A stretch of 64,000 bases of DNA from Fimbriimonadaceae bacterium (GTDB taxonomy: Bacteria > Armatimonadota > Fimbriimonadia > Fimbriimonadales > Fimbriimonadaceae). Below the pieces are notes generated by a model that made no database searches, was not told the origin of the DNA, and saw nothing but the letters and a program-made list of their open reading frames with translations. This document shows positions 17,245 to 25,439 of this stretch, piece after piece (positions within the stretch are counted from its first letter, which is position 1; each line of letters starts with the position of its first letter). The stretch covers positions 723,564 to 787,563 of the forward strand of contig CP075366.1 of assembly GCA_019454145.1 (NCBI GenBank), in the 5' to 3' direction. The translations under genes were made by a program, and so were the position numbers.

Positions 17245-18060
17245 GTGATTCGATTAGTCGCCACAGACATGGATGGAACCTTTCTCACCAGTGAAAGAAA
17301 GCTGCTGCCTAAAAACGTAGAAATGGTTCACCGGCTTCTTGAATCGGGAATTGTTTTTTGTCTCGCTAGTGGCCGAGGTATTTCCACAATTGAACCGTTC
17401 TGGCAAGAACTTGGAATTAAAGGGCCGACGGTCAGTAGCAATGGCGCCTTTGTAATTGACCATATCGGAACAACAATTGCGAATCATTCGCTCCCCGAAA
17501 ACATCCTTTCCCAACTCATTGAATACGCACGAACCCATTCCATTCACGTTAACCTTTACTCAGGAGACGACATATTTTTTAGCCAGGAAGGCAAGTTCGC
17601 CGATCTCTACCGTATCAGAACTGGATGCTTCCCGACGATACAAACGCTAGATGAACTCAATTCACGCTCTGCAACGAAGCTTCTGTTTGTAGACCACCCA
17701 GACAGGATCATCCATCATACCAAGGCCACTGCCGAAATTCTGGCCGGTACAAATATTGCCGTCGTTGTTTCCGAACCAGACTATCTTGAGTTTTTGCCAA
17801 TTGGAATAAACAAAGGGATTGGGCTCGCTCGATTGGCCGAATCTCTTTGCATTTCACAATCTGAAGTAGCGGCAATCGGTGATTGGACGAACGACCTTGA
17901 AATGCTGGTGTGGGCAGAATTTTCTGCCTGCGTTTCGAACGCAGCACCGGAAATCAAAGCCGTCGCACAAAGGATGTACAGTTCTAACGATGAAGGCGGC
18001 TTCGCTGAGTTCGCCCAAGATGTACTAAAGTTAAATATGAGAGGTATAATAAGCGAATGA
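17245..18060 (+). CDS. HAD-IIB (Cof-type) phosphatase
   Basis: This 271-residue protein has the HAD nucleophile motif D-M-D-G-T (D8, D10), a motif II Ser in SSNGA, a C2B cap and the GDWTNDLEM motif IV near residue 212. That is the Cof/YidA architecture, which dephosphorylates small phospho-sugars or flavin-type substrates. Start is GTG 17245. The stop overlaps the next ATG (ATGA), so it may share a transcript with the exported proteins that follow, although their functions look unrelated. Confidence 0.9.
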   Translation: MIRLVATDMDGTFLTSERKLLPKNVEMVHRLLESGIVFCLASGRGISTIEPFWQELGIKGPTVSSNGAFVIDHIGTTIANHSLPENILSQLIEYARTHSIHVNLYSGDDIFFSQEGKFADLYRIRTGCFPTIQTLDELNSRSATKLLFVDHPDRIIHHTKATAEILAGTNIAVVVSEPDYLEFLPIGINKGIGLARLAESLCISQSEVAAIGDWTNDLEMLVWAEFSACVSNAAPEIKAVAQRMYSSNDEGGFAEFAQDVLKLNMRGIISE

Positions 18061-19169
18061 GGAGCCATAAAAGAGCGTCCATTTCATGCCTATTCGCGCT
18101 ACTGAGCGCGAGCGCATTTGCAGGCACCATTACGTTAGCCGCCCCAAACGAGGGTGATTTTCTTGGAAAAGCCAATACGATCACTTTCAATATCACCAAT
18201 GCTTCGGCTCAGGTTACAGTTTTGGTCAAGTTGACACAAGTTGCTGATCCTACAGTCTCTATTTCAACCACCAAGCAGTTTACGCCAGATGTTGATGGCA
18301 AGATTAACGGAAGTATTAACTTCAATCTAAGCGAAGGATTGACTAATGGTGCTTACACTTTGCAGGTAACACCAACGGAGCCAGGTGCGACTTACAATGT
18401 GCTTGCCCCGCTTAACGTTACCGTAGACGTTAAAGATCCGAAGTTTTTACAATTCAACCCGATAGATGCTGGCTTTGTCCGCGGATCGGTAATCGTGACG
18501 GCCGAATTCCTTGAAGACAACATGAAGGAATGGCGCGTGCAGGTCAACGGCTCCGACATCCCCAACAATACAGGAAACACTAACAATTTAATGGTGATCT
18601 GGGATTCCTCGTTGGAAGCAACAGACGGCACAAAGTCCATTGCCCTTTCATCAGAAGACCTTGCCGGTAACTCCGCAAACCGATCCATTAGCGTGACCGT
18701 CGATCGCACTCCTCCGACTTCAACGGTACTGGCCCCTACGCCATCTGATCCTGTATTTGGCAACGGACAGATTCCAGTTGTCGTTCAGGTTCAAGATCAG
18801 TTCAACGGTTCACTGGATGCCAGAACCATTGACGTACTTATCCGAGACACCAGTGGGAACTTCATTACGCGAGTCGCGCGCCGATCAGTTAATAACAATG
18901 GTAGTTCGGTCACTTGGTCAGGTCGAATTCGAGACCTTTCCAGACTTCCGTCAGTCTTTGATATCGTAGTCATCGCTACTGACAAAGCTGGCAATTTGGC
19001 AGCTGATCAAACAGTGCGAATCACTCAAGGCGGACGGGGGGTTTCTGAAAAGCCTCATTCCGAAGGGCCGCTCCATGGTGCAGCATATGTCAGTCAGACA
19101 GTTCGAGATACAACGCAATCATTTTTGCGAAATGGTCACGGAAACCGTGGTCGAAACCGCAACAACTAG
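18057..19169 (+). CDS. exported Ig-like domain protein
   Basis: This 370-residue protein has a Sec signal peptide cleaved after about residue 22 (A-F-A). The mature chain is beta-rich. Segments around 23-120 and 125-215 look like consecutive Ig/FN3-type domains, and a third begins at S-V-T-V-D-R-T-P-P near 217, a common linker of bacterial Ig-like repeats. The end is Gly/Arg/Asn-rich (NGHGNRGRNRNN). It has no catalytic motif I recognise; a structural or adhesive role in the envelope is likely. A TATAAT at 18045-18050 stands 6 bases before the ATG. It is the first of three exported proteins closed by the terminator at 21727. Confidence 0.75.
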   Translation: MRSHKRASISCLFALLSASAFAGTITLAAPNEGDFLGKANTITFNITNASAQVTVLVKLTQVADPTVSISTTKQFTPDVDGKINGSINFNLSEGLTNGAYTLQVTPTEPGATYNVLAPLNVTVDVKDPKFLQFNPIDAGFVRGSVIVTAEFLEDNMKEWRVQVNGSDIPNNTGNTNNLMVIWDSSLEATDGTKSIALSSEDLAGNSANRSISVTVDRTPPTSTVLAPTPSDPVFGNGQIPVVVQVQDQFNGSLDARTIDVLIRDTSGNFITRVARRSVNNNGSSVTWSGRIRDLSRLPSVFDIVVIATDKAGNLAADQTVRITQGGRGVSEKPHSEGPLHGAAYVSQTVRDTTQSFLRNGHGNRGRNRNN

Positions 19170-19210
19170 CATTCGCAGACAAAAACGGGTAAAAAATCAG
19201 GAATAACAAC

Positions 19211-20341
19211 ATGAACGCAAGGAAGCAAATAGGGCTGATCCTCCTTCTAGTCATCGTGCCAGGGGTTGCCTCGGCACAAGTCCCCGATCTTTTGAATGCT
19301 TTAGATGCTGGCGGCAGAGCGATGGGTGTTGGTGGCGCGAGTCGAGTAACAGACAGCACTACTCAATCCGCATTAGATAACCCTGCCGGCCTCGCGTTTA
19401 TTAGTGAGCCGACTGCTTCGATTTCTTTTCGCAACCTTCCAAAGAGCACCATTTTAGCGAGTGGAAACTTTAACGACCGATCCAACAGCACCGATGAAAC
19501 AAGCGGTCGAATTGCGTTAAGCCACGTTGGATACGCCACGCCACTTGCAGGAGGAACCCTTGGCGTGAGTTACACGGTCGGCGGACACATGGATGCCGTG
19601 ACGACTGGAAACAATCTCCCTAACAACACACTCACCGTTAGAAACCTTGAAGAAACCATGCGAGCGCAAACAGACTTCTTCACCCTTTCCTACGGTCGCC
19701 AAAATGGAGGTTTGAACGTTGGTATTGGTTTGGTTGTTGCTAACCAATACGTCAAGTATTCGCAATCGTACTTGCTGTTCGATGGCAACACTCCAGTTGG
19801 ATCAACCAACATCTCTGCTTCCGACAATGGCATCGGCGTTGGTGTAGTTGCTGGTGTGCAAGGCTACATGGGTTCTGATAACACTACCGCTTGGGGCCTT
19901 TCAGTTCGCACGCCTATTGATCTTAACGGCAATAGCGAAACAAGTGGAATCTACGACAAGATTCCAGGCAAGGCATCATTCGGCGTCGGCGGTCAGCTCA
20001 ATCGATTCTCTCGAGGCGAAGATTTCTTAGTCTGGCTTGCTCAAGTTGACTATTACTTTGGCGGTGATGAAGACCTCTTGTTCTCCCGCAAGAATTACGC
20101 AACCTTCGGCTTCGGTGTTGAATACAACATGCATCGCTACAACGCTCGGATTCCTATCCGTCTCGGATTCAGCATTCTGCCATCGGGTGGCAACGGTTTC
20201 GACAGTCGCGATGCCTTCACGTTTGGTCTAGGGTATCGCCCGATTGGTAAGCCATACTCAATTGACCTCAACTTCGCCCGAACTTTTGAATCAGGCAAAA
20301 TGGATATTGGGCTGGGCATCACGTTCAAACCGGGGAACTAA
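19211..20341 (+). CDS. PorV/FadL-like outer membrane beta-barrel protein
   Basis: This 376-residue protein has a signal peptide ending A-S-A near residue 22. The mature start, D-A-G-G-R-A-M-G-V-G-G-A followed by S-A-L-D-N-P-A-G-L-A, is the diagnostic N-terminus of PorV/PorQ/UPF0164 barrels. The rest alternates polar and aromatic strands and ends GLGITFKPGN, consistent with about 14 strands. PorV-type proteins are outer-membrane channels or shuttle receptors; in Bacteroidota they serve type IX secretion. No other type IX component is in view. AGGAATAACAAC before the ATG is a good ribosome site. It is 13 bases from the caspase-like gene. Confidence 0.85.
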   Translation: MNARKQIGLILLLVIVPGVASAQVPDLLNALDAGGRAMGVGGASRVTDSTTQSALDNPAGLAFISEPTASISFRNLPKSTILASGNFNDRSNSTDETSGRIALSHVGYATPLAGGTLGVSYTVGGHMDAVTTGNNLPNNTLTVRNLEETMRAQTDFFTLSYGRQNGGLNVGIGLVVANQYVKYSQSYLLFDGNTPVGSTNISASDNGIGVGVVAGVQGYMGSDNTTAWGLSVRTPIDLNGNSETSGIYDKIPGKASFGVGGQLNRFSRGEDFLVWLAQVDYYFGGDEDLLFSRKNYATFGFGVEYNMHRYNARIPIRLGFSILPSGGNGFDSRDAFTFGLGYRPIGKPYSIDLNFARTFESGKMDIGLGITFKPGN

Positions 20342-20353
20342 GAACGAAATCTT

Positions 20354-21718
20354 ATGAGCAAACAAACATTCAAACTGCTTTTCGTATTTGGAGCGGCAGT
20401 CGTAGCGATTGCCGCATTTGCTGACTGGCAATCCGACTATGAAAATGGCTTGAAAGCAGCTAAGAATGGCGACTGGGGCGTTGCTCGTGATTCTTTTGTA
20501 GCCGCTATGGCTTCCCGCGCCGACGATGCAAATACATCCACTCGTTTGCCTGGGCCAATCACCGAACCACGCTACTGGCGAAATGGTGCTCTCTATTCCC
20601 CAAACTTTGCCGCTGCATATTCAGCGTATCAACTTGGCAAGAATGCAGCTTCGGAAGAGGATAAAAGCCAGTACCTTTCGCTCGCAGCTAGTGAAATGCA
20701 ATCTTTGATTCAAGATAAGAATCAGGTCAGCCCAGAGGTGATCAAATCCCTGGGGAAAGTTTACGATCTCCTTGGAGACAAGGAAGCAAAAGCAAACCTG
20801 AAGGGATTAACTCCCAACTGGAAGGTTGATGCTTCGTTTGTCCAGGCAGAAGATCAAGCTGGATCAGTCAATACTGGTGGTTCTCGCAATAATGGTGGCT
20901 CAAACGTAGGAGCACCGGGCGGAACCGCAGCTGGCGACACAAAGGGCCAAATCATCAAAGTCAAAGCCGGTGAACACACCAACCTTGAAGGTATTTTTGG
21001 TGAGGGCCCGGTAACCACGATTGATACCAAATATGCGTTGGTCATCGGCAATTCAAAATCAGCAGACAAAGATGCGGCTATTCCATTTGCGGCAAGTGAC
21101 GCAGAAGCTGTACGAGATGCGCTCACTCAATTTGGGGGATACGAAGCGGAAAAGGTTGTCACCTTAATTGACGTCACCGCTAGCCAAATTCGAGATGCAG
21201 CTAAAGCACTTGCAGAATCGATTCCAAACGATGCAACCGTAGTCATCTACTTCACCGGAGTAACCGCTCATCTTGGTGGACGCGACTACTTTGCGGGCGT
21301 TGATGCAGAATTTCACACCGATACTTCCAAGATGGTCGAAAAGCAGGACATCTTGCGACCCCTCAGCGATAAAGGTGCAAGCATCTACCTGTTCACGCAA
21401 TCCAATCGCACTATGGAAGGCGGAAACTATTTTGGTCAGGAAAGATTGATGCGCGGCACGGTTAGCGAAGCTTACGCAACAATCCCCGGTGGGCAGATCA
21501 CGAGCATTGTGACAGGTGGAAAGCAGATCGGCCTCTACACCTACGCGTTCACAAAGACCTTGCAAACGTTCTTTACAAATGAAGTTCCCATTTCGGATTT
21601 CTGTTGGAATGTGTTTTACACCATGCGACGTGGTTCAAATTCAGAAAGCATTGGTGGTTCGGTTCAAACACCAACCCTACCTGTTCTGACAAACATGGCT
21701 CGCGATAGCCGGTTCTAA
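20354..21718 (+). CDS. exported caspase-like (C14) pseudoenzyme
   Basis: This 454-residue protein has a signal peptide ending near A-F-A (23), a helical TPR-like region (about 25-150) and a Gly/Asn/Ser linker (about 170-200). A caspase-hemoglobinase fold domain follows (about 225-400): YALVIGNSKS, then DAEAVRDALTQFGGY and VVIYFTG. The catalytic dyad is missing. The strand that normally ends S-G-H-G reads TGVTAHLGG (301-309), and the loop that normally reads D-A-C-x-S reads LFTQSNR (346-352). The only cysteine past the signal is C417, far from that position. It is probably a non-proteolytic scaffold or sensor that works with the preceding barrel and Ig-like protein. The terminator follows 8 bases after the stop. 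Confidence 0.8.
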   Translation: MSKQTFKLLFVFGAAVVAIAAFADWQSDYENGLKAAKNGDWGVARDSFVAAMASRADDANTSTRLPGPITEPRYWRNGALYSPNFAAAYSAYQLGKNAASEEDKSQYLSLAASEMQSLIQDKNQVSPEVIKSLGKVYDLLGDKEAKANLKGLTPNWKVDASFVQAEDQAGSVNTGGSRNNGGSNVGAPGGTAAGDTKGQIIKVKAGEHTNLEGIFGEGPVTTIDTKYALVIGNSKSADKDAAIPFAASDAEAVRDALTQFGGYEAEKVVTLIDVTASQIRDAAKALAESIPNDATVVIYFTGVTAHLGGRDYFAGVDAEFHTDTSKMVEKQDILRPLSDKGASIYLFTQSNRTMEGGNYFGQERLMRGTVSEAYATIPGGQITSIVTGGKQIGLYTYAFTKTLQTFFTNEVPISDFCWNVFYTMRRGSNSESIGGSVQTPTLPVLTNMARDSRF

Positions 21719-21726
21719 AATCCACG

Positions 21727-21766
21727 AAAGGCTTTGAGTAAATTAACTCAAGGCCTTTTCATTTTC
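21727..21766 (+). terminator. strong intrinsic terminator
   Basis: A 13-base-pair stem (21727-21739 with 21746-21758, one G-T wobble) and a 6-base loop are followed by TTTTCATTTT. It ends the exported trio. It also overlaps a TTG (21734) that would otherwise extend the next gene upstream. Confidence 0.9.
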
Positions 21767-21769
21767 AAA

Positions 21770-22642
21770 ATGGAACCTACAGAGCAATTACGCGATACTC
21801 CGCCGCTTGATCCAAGTGCAGTTTTTCTCTATCAACTTATTGCTGGCAAATACTGCGACAAGTATGTTTCGACATTTTTAATCCCCAATCTTCAAAAAAC
21901 CATTAAGAAGGAATTCACCACACTTGAAGAATGGCGATTAGAGCTAGATAATCCACTTTCAGCTCTCCAAGTATTTTTGGGGCATTACGGATTCGCTCGA
22001 CGTGGCAAAGACCGCGATGAATGCAGCCGGACTGCACTCAAAGCCCTCAATCTAGTATTAGAAAACCAATCAATACAAGAACTGCTCGCTCAAGCCGATG
22101 GAACACAGTTGTGGAACTCCTATGAAGCTGAATGCCTGTCCAAAGGGCGAAAAAGCAACGAAGCGCAAAATAGAGGGATTGTTCAAGGCCTCCTCGAACT
22201 CGCTCAAGAAATCTATCGCGAAGATAATAATGGCTCTATTGTTACCTGGCTAGTTGATGGAGTAGATAACGCTGACCGGTTAGAGCCGCAGTTTCTACGG
22301 ATTGTGGATATCCGTGGAGTTGGCCCCAAAAGCACTTCCACGTTCGTTCGCGACATTGCATTTCTTTACGATTTAGAAAAAGATATTCATCCCGCCGACA
22401 GAATATATATTCAGCCAGTCGATCGGTGGCTGAGGGCGATCACTGAGTACGTTGTTCCTGAGCCAAACATGGAAAATGCCGCTGACTGGGTAGTCGCAGG
22501 AAAGATCAACAAATACGCCCGTCGCGCCAAGGTAAGCGGAGTAAAGTTCAATTTAGGGTTAACCTACTTTGGTCAGAGAGTCGTCCGCGACCCAGACCGC
22601 TTTAGCTCGGAAATCAAAAAACTACTGGCTGACGCGACCTGA
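21770..22642 (+). CDS. HhH-GPD glycosylase-like protein, unknown
   Basis: I start this at ATG 21770 (290 residues) because the upstream TTG lies inside the terminator stem. It is mostly helical and no named family comes to mind. Near residue 182-225 there is a helix-hairpin-helix pattern, I-R-G-V-G-P-K-S, followed about 30 residues later by Q-P-V-D-R-W-L-R. This resembles the L-P-G-V-G-x-K-T ... V-D-T-H/x-x-x-R arrangement of endonuclease III, in which the lysine and aspartate are catalytic. There is no C-terminal four-cysteine iron-sulfur cluster and no clear N-terminal glycosylase half. It may be a DNA-binding or base-excision relative; the role is unproven. Its 3' end overlaps coaX by 21 bases. 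Confidence 0.65.
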   Translation: MEPTEQLRDTPPLDPSAVFLYQLIAGKYCDKYVSTFLIPNLQKTIKKEFTTLEEWRLELDNPLSALQVFLGHYGFARRGKDRDECSRTALKALNLVLENQSIQELLAQADGTQLWNSYEAECLSKGRKSNEAQNRGIVQGLLELAQEIYREDNNGSIVTWLVDGVDNADRLEPQFLRIVDIRGVGPKSTSTFVRDIAFLYDLEKDIHPADRIYIQPVDRWLRAITEYVVPEPNMENAADWVVAGKINKYARRAKVSGVKFNLGLTYFGQRVVRDPDRFSSEIKKLLADAT

Positions 22643-23401
22643 ATGTCTATCCCAGGCGAGTCTCAAACCATCTAGTGTCAGAACCGGATCGTAGGTGTCA
22701 ATCATGTCGCACAAATCTACAAACACGCGACCTAATCCGCCAGTCGCGAGGATCGTTGTGTTTTCGCCCAGTTCTGCCTTGATCCGCCGAGCTAAGCCAT
22801 CAATAGCTTCGGCGTAACCCAACACTACACCAGACTGGAGAGATTCGACTGTGTTCTTCCCTACTGCCCTTGCCGGAGCCTCAATAGCAATCGCTGGGAG
22901 CTTCGCCGTTCTTCCAACTAACGAAGACAGACTCACCAAGATTCCCGGCATGATCGAGCCGCCAGTGTATGCCCCGCTCGCATCAACGCAGTCAAAAGTC
23001 GTCGCCGTTCCAAAATCAACGACAACGACCGGTGGATTGTGTTTAGCGAGTGCACCGATGGCGTTGGCGATTCGGTCTGCCCCTACTGCGCTCGGTGGTT
23101 CATAGGTAACCGGCAGTCCAACCTGCTCACCATTTCGCAAAAACAAGGGTTTGCAGTTCAGGTACTTGGTTCCGAACCTCTCCCAATTCGTATCAACGGG
23201 TGGAACCACGCTTGCTACGATCATTCCATCGGCTTGACCAAAACTCAACCCGGATAAATCTAATAATGGCTTGAGCAAGCCAGCCATTTCGTCCTCTGTG
23301 CGCTCAGAATCAGTATCGTGCCGCCACGTTGCAACCCACTTTGTTCCGTCATGAATTCCCACGACGGTTTGAGTGTTGCCGATGTCAATCGCCCAGAGCA
23401 T
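22622..23401 (-). CDS. coaX: type III pantothenate kinase
   Basis: This 259-residue ASKHA-fold kinase catalyses the first step of coenzyme A synthesis (pantothenate to 4'-phosphopantothenate) without the feedback inhibition of CoaA. Motifs are the N-terminal phosphate loop AIDIGNTQTVVGIHDG (D6), GADRIANAIGA near 105 and VVDFGTATTFDCVD near 127, all standard for CoaX. ATG at 23401 overlaps the end of glmM by 17 bases, so the two are coupled. No other CoA gene is nearby. Confidence 0.95.
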   Translation of the reverse strand: MLWAIDIGNTQTVVGIHDGTKWVATWRHDTDSERTEDEMAGLLKPLLDLSGLSFGQADGMIVASVVPPVDTNWERFGTKYLNCKPLFLRNGEQVGLPVTYEPPSAVGADRIANAIGALAKHNPPVVVVDFGTATTFDCVDASGAYTGGSIMPGILVSLSSLVGRTAKLPAIAIEAPARAVGKNTVESLQSGVVLGYAEAIDGLARRIKAELGENTTILATGGLGRVFVDLCDMIDTYDPVLTLDGLRLAWDRHSGRVSQ

Positions 23402-24767
23402 GAGTTAAGTCTACACGGCTGTAGACTTTGCCCCCCAATTCATCTAAAAATTCGCTCACCAGGCGATCGGCGACTTCATCGCGAAGCGAGGCTTCACTGG
23501 CTTCGACCATCACCCTCAAAATCGGTTGAGTGCCGCTTGCCCGTACGTTTAGCCGACCATGAGAACTGAGTTTTGAAGTGGCATCGGCTATCTCAGATTT
23601 CAGCCGCTCATTGGCTTCCCAGCCGTCTTTTCGGTCAACTTCTAGATTCACCAACACCTGCGGCCAGTTATCAAAACTTTCATAGAGTTCGGCAGCAGAC
23701 TTGCCTTCTCGTTTAAGAACTCGGGCAAATTGCAGGGCCGTAACTAATCCATCGCCAGTCGGAACGTGATCAGAGAAAATGATGTGTCCGCTCTGTTCGC
23801 CGCCCACTTTGCCGCTGAGTTCAGTAAGCTTGGCCGAAACATATTTATCGCCCACATCTACCCGCACGAGTTCGATTCCCGAATTGCGCATGTACTCTTC
23901 AAAACCACCATTCGACATCACTGTTCCGACGACACATGACGGATTCAATTGGCCTTGCGATTTCCAATAAGCGCACCAAATTGCCATTGTGCGGTCACCA
24001 TTGATTAAACGACCTTGGCAGTCACTAAACACGGCCCGATCTGCATCACCATCGTAAGCAACCCCAAAAGTAGCCTGTGATTCGTGAGTGAGCTGTTGAA
24101 TTGTTGAGGGATGAGTTGCCCCACATTCAAAGTTAATGTTCATCCCATCGGGAGTACAACCGGTAATGACCACCTTTGCTCCGAGCCGTTCAAAAACGGT
24201 AACACCCAGTTCAAACGCAGCACCTTGAGAGCCATCAATGGCAATAGTCATTCCCTCTAGCCGCTCAGGAACCATCTCCACGAGCCAGTTCAAATAATCG
24301 TCTACCGCTGAACGATCTTGGGTCAAGGCTCCTACTTCCCCGCCGACTGGACGAGAATCTAGACCAGATTCAAGGTGTTCCTCAATAAAAGCTTCAACTT
24401 CCGCCGAAACCTTTTTTCCAGTGGCGGCGATCATCTTGATCCCGTTATCTGGAGCAGGGTTATGGCTCGCAGAAATTACTGCTCCCATGCCGTATTCTCC
24501 GGTGCGAGCGATATACGTCACACATCCGGTAGGAACGATGCCCATCGAATTCACGTTCACTCCCGCACTGCAAAATCCTGCGGCGAGCGCGGCTCCGAGC
24601 ATCGGGCCAGAACGACGCGTATCACGACCAAGAATGGCGGATTTGGGCAAATCAGGCTGTTGCATCAGCCACCACCCGGCGGCTTGCCCAATTTGGAACG
24701 CAAGTTCGGGTGTAAGTTTTTGGTTCGCAACTCCACGAACTCCGTCGGTTCCAAAATACTTGCCCAT
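23385..24767 (-). CDS. glmM: phosphoglucosamine mutase
   Basis: This 460-residue enzyme of the alpha-D-phosphohexomutase family turns glucosamine-6-phosphate into glucosamine-1-phosphate for UDP-GlcNAc, peptidoglycan and LPS. The N-terminus M-G-K-Y-F-G-T-D-G-V-R-G is typical of GlmM. The active serine is S101 in ISASHNP; the metal-binding loop is YDGDADRAVF near 235; the sugar-binding GEQSGH motif is present near 315; RASGTQPILRVM is the C-terminal phosphate-binding loop. Start ATG 24767 abuts the grpE stop exactly. Confidence 0.96.
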   Translation of the reverse strand: MGKYFGTDGVRGVANQKLTPELAFQIGQAAGWWLMQQPDLPKSAILGRDTRRSGPMLGAALAAGFCSAGVNVNSMGIVPTGCVTYIARTGEYGMGAVISASHNPAPDNGIKMIAATGKKVSAEVEAFIEEHLESGLDSRPVGGEVGALTQDRSAVDDYLNWLVEMVPERLEGMTIAIDGSQGAAFELGVTVFERLGAKVVITGCTPDGMNINFECGATHPSTIQQLTHESQATFGVAYDGDADRAVFSDCQGRLINGDRTMAIWCAYWKSQGQLNPSCVVGTVMSNGGFEEYMRNSGIELVRVDVGDKYVSAKLTELSGKVGGEQSGHIIFSDHVPTGDGLVTALQFARVLKREGKSAAELYESFDNWPQVLVNLEVDRKDGWEANERLKSEIADATSKLSSHGRLNVRASGTQPILRVMVEASEASLRDEVADRLVSEFLDELGGKVYSRVDLTHALGD

Positions 24768-25349
24768 TTATGCCTCGGGAGCTTTGCTCACTCGCACGCG
24801 AGCCGGGCGAACCACGCGGTCAGCCAAAATGTAACCCGCCTCAAGTTCATCGGTCACCGTATCCGGGGTAATTTCGGTAGTTTCAACCGCGACAATCGCT
24901 TCGTGAATTGCAGGATCGAAGGGTTTGCCGACAACTTCAAGCCGGGTCAAACCGAATTGCTCCAATGCTCGCCGAAGGCTCTTATCAACCGCGACGACTC
25001 CATCAATAACGGCTTCGGGGCTTGCTCCCCGCTGAGCGGCGGCGATGGAGCGATCAAAGTTATCCAAAACCGGAATCATCTCCTTCATCAAACTTTCGTT
25101 TGCATACTTCCGATCCTGCTCCATTTGATTACGCAAGCGGCGTTGGATGTTTTGCGACTCCGCCATCGTGCGCATGAGAGCGTCGTTAAGGGCCGCAACC
25201 TCTGCTTTTAGTTTTGCAACAATATCTTCTGTTTCCGAAGATTCTTCCGCTAGTTGACTGTTCTCAGCGGCTAATTCTTCGACTGCATTCTCGGGCGCAG
25301 TTCCGGCACCATTTTCTTCGATTGGTTCTGATCCTACTTGGTCATGCAT
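24768..25349 (-). CDS. grpE: nucleotide exchange factor GrpE
   Basis: GrpE releases ADP from DnaK. The protein (193 residues from ATG 25349) has an acidic disordered start, a long coiled coil (about 40-95) and the GrpE dimer/beta-domain signatures: MIPVLDNFDRSIAAA and GVVAVDKSLRRALEQFGL, then P-F-D-P-A-I-H-E-A-I. An in-frame ATG at 25379 would add ten mostly hydrophobic residues, which is unusual for GrpE, so I prefer the shorter form. dnaK, dnaJ and hrcA are not adjacent; it lies instead with glmM and coaX. Confidence 0.95.
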   Translation of the reverse strand: MHDQVGSEPIEENGAGTAPENAVEELAAENSQLAEESSETEDIVAKLKAEVAALNDALMRTMAESQNIQRRLRNQMEQDRKYANESLMKEMIPVLDNFDRSIAAAQRGASPEAVIDGVVAVDKSLRRALEQFGLTRLEVVGKPFDPAIHEAIVAVETTEITPDTVTDELEAGYILADRVVRPARVRVSKAPEA

Positions 25350-25439
25350 TTTGATGCTAATCAGGATACCGCTCTGCATGAAATTGGACTAGGAAACTGT
25401 CCGCTTGACGGCCTCCAAAACGGGTAAAACGGTACCCGC

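Noticed and set aside
21734-21769. TTG start extending the HhH protein upstream
   Set aside because: The codon lies inside a strong terminator hairpin, so it would not be in a translated message.
24375-25211. Plus-strand frame of 278 codons across glmM and grpE
   Set aside because: It spans two conserved genes and encodes a His/Arg/Ser-rich low-complexity chain, an antisense artefact.
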